The translations under genes were made by a program, and so were the position numbers. The notes under the pieces are model-generated. The model worked only from the letters and a program-made list of their open reading frames with translations, did no database searches and was not told where the DNA came from. A DNA stretch of 16,868 bases, taken from assembly GCA_031281385.1 (NCBI GenBank), contig JAITFL010000004.1, forward strand, positions 1-16,868. The letters run 5' to 3'. Origin of the DNA: Holophagales bacterium. GTDB taxonomy: Bacteria > Acidobacteriota > Holophagae > Holophagales > Holophagaceae. Positions 13,865 to 16,868 of the stretch are shown in pieces (position 1 is the stretch's first letter; each line of letters opens with the position of its first letter).

Positions 13865-16753
13865 ATGAGCAAGCACTTTACTTTTTCAACGCTGACGGCA
13901 ATGGCCGCATTGCTGGCCGGCTCCGCATCCTACAGTTCACTAATGGCCCAGACGACAGCTTCTGTGCGGGTCATCGTCTTGGACGAAAACGATGAGCCTG
14001 CCGCCGGTCGGCGGATAATTTTGGAATCTGCGGATCGCTCCGTGAAATTGACCTTGACCACAAACAGCCACGGCGAGGCATCCGCCGCAGGGCTTTTGCC
14101 AGGGGCGTATCGCATAGAGGGGCGACTTTTTCACTTGAAGGCCGATGAACACGCAATCATTCGGCTTCGAATGAGGCAAGCTGAAGAAACCGTAATCATC
14201 GAGGCCAGCCCCCTCAATATTGAAACCAGCTCCGTTGGCACCCAGACAATCTTTTTGCCACAGGATCTAGAAAGGTTGCCACTGCCCGTCCACCGCTATG
14301 TCGAGTACTCATATTTGGCGCCAGGCATTTCTCCCAGCGGCAGGCCCGAGCCAGTCGTGCTTGGCTCTATGCTGGATTCAAACGCTTTCCTCATTGATGG
14401 TATGCCAACGAACCTCAGTAGCACCGCGCGCTTTGGGCTGAACATTTCCAGCGAAATAATTGAAAGCCAGACGATGACTACGGGCGGCCACAAGGCCGAG
14501 ATAGCCTCTTCCGCTGGCGGCATCTTTAGCATCGCCACAAAGACTGGCACAAATGAATTCAAGGGCAGCGTGGTCGGCTATTCAATATGGCGCAGCCTCA
14601 ACACTAGGCCATACGCCGGCCGGGCCAACTCCCCCGAAGAAAGAGCCACAGATGCCAAAGAGTGGGCCGTCACGCTGTCTGGCCCCATAGTGAAAAACAG
14701 GCTGTTTTTCTTTGGAGCTTTCAATACCCAGTTGTCGAGCTTGGACTATGAAAACATTAGGCCAGTTGGCAGCAGTGTCCCCAAGACGCGCAGCCAGGAA
14801 GAGGATCGCTCGTACCGCTTCGCCAAGCTGACTTGGTTGGTTGGGGACAGCCACCGCTTGGAGTTCACATATTTTGGCGACCCAGTAACCCAGACCAGCT
14901 TCAACACGGCGGGCGACCGAAACTACAAGGACGAGCAGATGGCCAACCGCAACAGAGGCGGAGACAGCTATCTAGTCCGCCACGCGGGTGCGCTTTCAGG
15001 GGCTTTGACTTGGGAAAATACTTTGGGAATACACAAGACTTCCTTCTACACATACCCTAAGCCGATGACCCAGGGAGAGACAATTAAAGGGGAATGGGCA
15101 TGGAAAGAAGATGAGCAGGAGCAGAAGTACGGGGTGCCATTTGGATCTATATACAGGTCTATTTTGGACGCGCCAAACAATGAAACCTTTGGACAATATC
15201 CAGAGGAAAGACTGGAGCGGCAGAGGAACATCAGCCTGCGAAGCGAATTTACTTTGATTGCTGGCCCGAACCACGCCAAAATGGGGTTCCAGGGCCTTCA
15301 AAGCGAATTTACCCAAGCCTATGTCCGCCCAAGCGGGGGCATAAGCTTTAGAGACAGAGCCGAAGGGGGCAACGGCCCGAACGCAGCCACCATTGCAGAA
15401 ATCCGCAGTGGGCTGTCAGAGCACAATAACGGCTCGAACTTCGATTACAGCAACGCGCACAGCCTTGCTACGCCAAGCCCTGTATCGGGCATGTTGGTGG
15501 GAGGGCGCACGGCCTATCTTTATCAGCGCACATTGGCTTCAATGGAGGAATATGGCCATCCGCTGAAGTCTCGCGTCATGGGGGCTTACGTGCAGGATGA
15601 TTTGCAGTTGGGTCGCTACTGGGTATTAAATTTGGGCTTCCGCGTGGATCAGGCCAAGCTCAATGGGGAAGACGGAAAAGAGATATTTAGCCAAAACCTA
15701 TTCAGCCCACGGCTGGGCGCGTCTTGGGATCCATTTGCAAGGGGGACGTTCAGGTTTTTTGCATACTATGGCCGCATTTACAGCCCGCCCACGCCAGGCA
15801 ACTTTACAGCGGCAGGGGCGACGACCGGCGGGCCAGCGACAATAAGCCAAGTGCTTATCCCTTCGCTCAATAACCCGGTGACCGGAACACTTGGTTGGAG
15901 AACTTGGCAGACCACTGGTGTGCAGGGGGTCAGAAATGTCGCCGTGGCCAACCTCAAGGCCCCAAGGACTGACATGTTCCAGCTTGGGCTCGAGAAAGAG
16001 CAGCACATTCTAGGCTTGGGCACTTGGAGGTTGGAGGCCGTAGCCACCATCAAGAACGTAAGGGACTTGATTGACACGTATGAAAGGGTATTTGGCTATT
16101 TGCCCGAACTAGATGCCCTTGCTTCTACAAGCTCTAGGAATAGAGTCATTGCCAACCTGCCAGGGCTGAAAAGGGACTTCTTTGGGGCTGATTTTGTAAT
16201 GCGGCGCAGGTTCAATAAGGGGCACGTGTTGCAGTTCAGCTATTCGTATGGCGAATTGACTGGAAACTCCCAAGTGGGCAACGTCAACAGCGCCACCGCT
16301 GGGAACACTGTCTTTGCTAGGATTCCGAGCCTATGGGAGGACTACCGCCTTCCGCAGTACGAAGGGCACCTGAACGAGAGCCTGCGACATTCTTTCAAGG
16401 CCTTTGGCACGGCCAGCCTGCCATTCTCATTTGAGATTTCGGGCGTATTCTCCCTGCGGACGGGGTTGCACTATAGTTTGCTGAAAACATGGAGCGGGCC
16501 ATCTGGCGACTACGTTGTTCTAAACAACAACGCGGTGCGTGGCAGCGAAACATTCCCAAGCGCGTCCAGCTTGGATCTTGCCTTGGCCTACAATCTTGAT
16601 TTGGGCGAGGTTTCGGTCAGACTGGCGGTGGAGGGCTTCAACTTGGCAAACAGCCAGCCAATGACCATTATAGACAATAGGGTGTCGTCGTTTGGGCCTA
16701 CCAATCATCAACAGCCAAGGGCGTTTCAGTTTTCATGCAGGGTGAGATTCTAG
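13865..16753 (+). CDS. Oar-like TonB-dependent outer-membrane receptor
   Basis: A 962-residue outer-membrane transporter. A signal peptide (about 1-28, likely cleaved after SLMA) is followed by a carboxypeptidase-regulatory-like beta-sandwich (about 32-95), a TonB-box-like ETVIIEAS (107-114), a plug domain (about 125-225, with FLIDGMPTN) and a long beta-barrel. The last residue is Phe (CRVRF), the usual end signal for barrel assembly. The domain layout is that of the Oar family, numerous in Acidobacteriota. The ATG at 13865 has GGAG 5 nt upstream and gives a proper signal peptide, whereas the frame is open from 13760. The substrate is unknown; a position after feoAB hints at iron, but the family also handles peptides and glycans. 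The stop codon touches the end of an insertion sequence. Confidence 0.9.
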   Translation: MSKHFTFSTLTAMAALLAGSASYSSLMAQTTASVRVIVLDENDEPAAGRRIILESADRSVKLTLTTNSHGEASAAGLLPGAYRIEGRLFHLKADEHAIIRLRMRQAEETVIIEASPLNIETSSVGTQTIFLPQDLERLPLPVHRYVEYSYLAPGISPSGRPEPVVLGSMLDSNAFLIDGMPTNLSSTARFGLNISSEIIESQTMTTGGHKAEIASSAGGIFSIATKTGTNEFKGSVVGYSIWRSLNTRPYAGRANSPEERATDAKEWAVTLSGPIVKNRLFFFGAFNTQLSSLDYENIRPVGSSVPKTRSQEEDRSYRFAKLTWLVGDSHRLEFTYFGDPVTQTSFNTAGDRNYKDEQMANRNRGGDSYLVRHAGALSGALTWENTLGIHKTSFYTYPKPMTQGETIKGEWAWKEDEQEQKYGVPFGSIYRSILDAPNNETFGQYPEERLERQRNISLRSEFTLIAGPNHAKMGFQGLQSEFTQAYVRPSGGISFRDRAEGGNGPNAATIAEIRSGLSEHNNGSNFDYSNAHSLATPSPVSGMLVGGRTAYLYQRTLASMEEYGHPLKSRVMGAYVQDDLQLGRYWVLNLGFRVDQAKLNGEDGKEIFSQNLFSPRLGASWDPFARGTFRFFAYYGRIYSPPTPGNFTAAGATTGGPATISQVLIPSLNNPVTGTLGWRTWQTTGVQGVRNVAVANLKAPRTDMFQLGLEKEQHILGLGTWRLEAVATIKNVRDLIDTYERVFGYLPELDALASTSSRNRVIANLPGLKRDFFGADFVMRRRFNKGHVLQFSYSYGELTGNSQVGNVNSATAGNTVFARIPSLWEDYRLPQYEGHLNESLRHSFKAFGTASLPFSFEISGVFSLRTGLHYSLLKTWSGPSGDYVVLNNNAVRGSETFPSASSLDLALAYNLDLGEVSVRLAVEGFNLANSQPMTIIDNRVSSFGPTNHQQPRAFQFSCRVRF

Positions 16754-16794
16754 AGCGTGTTGACACTAATTTTGGGATGTGCTAATTTTAGTGC
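16753..16794 (+). repeat. Putative left terminal inverted repeat of an IS5-type element
   Basis: The sequence starting GAGCGTGTTGACACTAAT lies directly between the receptor stop codon and the transposase ATG and does not belong to either gene. A GAG end next to TA is typical of the IS427/IS1031 groups of IS5. The matching right end is outside the window, so the boundary is inferred. A perfect TTGACA (16760-16765) lies in it. Confidence 0.5.
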
Positions 16795-16868
16795 ATGAGA
16801 ATAACATCCGAAGAATTCAAGAGGATCGAGCCCCTGCTGCCGGTGCAGAGGGGGAATGTCCGTTACGG
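16795..16868 (+). CDS. IS5-family transposase (N-terminus only)
   Basis: The 24 complete codons read MRITSEEFKRIEPLLP and then VQRGNVRY. This is the helical N-terminal domain of IS5-family DDE transposases, where similar starts with LLP and QRGNV are common. The catalytic domain lies beyond the window. No Shine-Dalgarno precedes the ATG, and a TTGACA-17-TAATTT promoter candidate would start transcription at about the ATG itself. The element abuts the receptor gene in the same orientation. Confidence 0.68.
   Translation, partial: MRITSEEFKRIEPLLPVQRGNVRY

Larger units (their letters stand above)
16753..16868 (+). mobile_element. IS5-family insertion sequence (left end only)
   Basis: Terminal sequence plus the first codons of an IS5-type transposase, cut by the window edge. 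If the target duplication is TA, it is the TA of the receptor's stop codon (16751-16752). Confidence 0.55.

Noticed and set aside
1..16868. CRISPR array, tRNA, rRNA, prophage or defence island
   Set aside because: I saw no regularly spaced repeats, cloverleaf or rRNA-like sequence, and no phage or defence-type protein; coding space is filled by housekeeping genes.

Overview
The window reads as chromosomal housekeeping DNA of a diderm (Gram-negative) bacterium. Outer-membrane hallmarks are an LpxH-like phosphoesterase, a GmhB-type heptose phosphatase, type IV pilus ATPases and a large Oar-type TonB-dependent receptor with a carboxypeptidase-regulatory-like N-terminal domain. That receptor type is especially abundant in Acidobacteriota, so an acidobacterium is my best guess. 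This is inference from family knowledge; no rRNA or tRNA gene is present to settle it. Start codons are mixed (ATG, GTG, TTG).

Layout. (1) 1-4539, minus strand: tmk, holB, pilB and pilT, transcribed in that order. tmk and holB overlap, pilB has its own likely promoter, and pilT runs off the left edge. (2) 4540-4730: divergent spacer with a perfect TATAAT box. (3) 4731-7466, plus strand: a cytoplasmic GH13 alpha-amylase-like protein with three altered catalytic-site positions, then a PepQ-type Xaa-Pro dipeptidase. (4) 7479-11014, minus strand: pgsA, gmhB, pfkA (interrupted by one in-frame TAG) and a membrane-anchored LpxH-like metallophosphoesterase, listed in transcription order. (5) 11015-11126: compact divergent promoter region. 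(6) 11127-13750, plus strand: a FeoA-FeoB fusion iron transporter coupled to a small Cys-rich membrane protein. (7) 13865-16753: Oar-like TonB-dependent receptor. (8) 16753 to the right edge: left end of an IS5-type insertion sequence, starting at the receptor's stop codon.

How the genes work together. tmk and holB supply dTTP synthesis and the replication clamp loader; pilB and pilT drive pilus extension and retraction. pgsA, gmhB and the LpxH-like gene serve phospholipid and lipopolysaccharide synthesis. feoAB with its small partner imports ferrous iron.

I found no CRISPR array, defence island, prophage, biosynthetic cluster or obvious new system. The most notable points are the amber codon inside an otherwise intact pfkA, the degenerate active site of the amylase-like protein, probable leaderless expression of feoAB, and the insertion sequence abutting the receptor stop codon.
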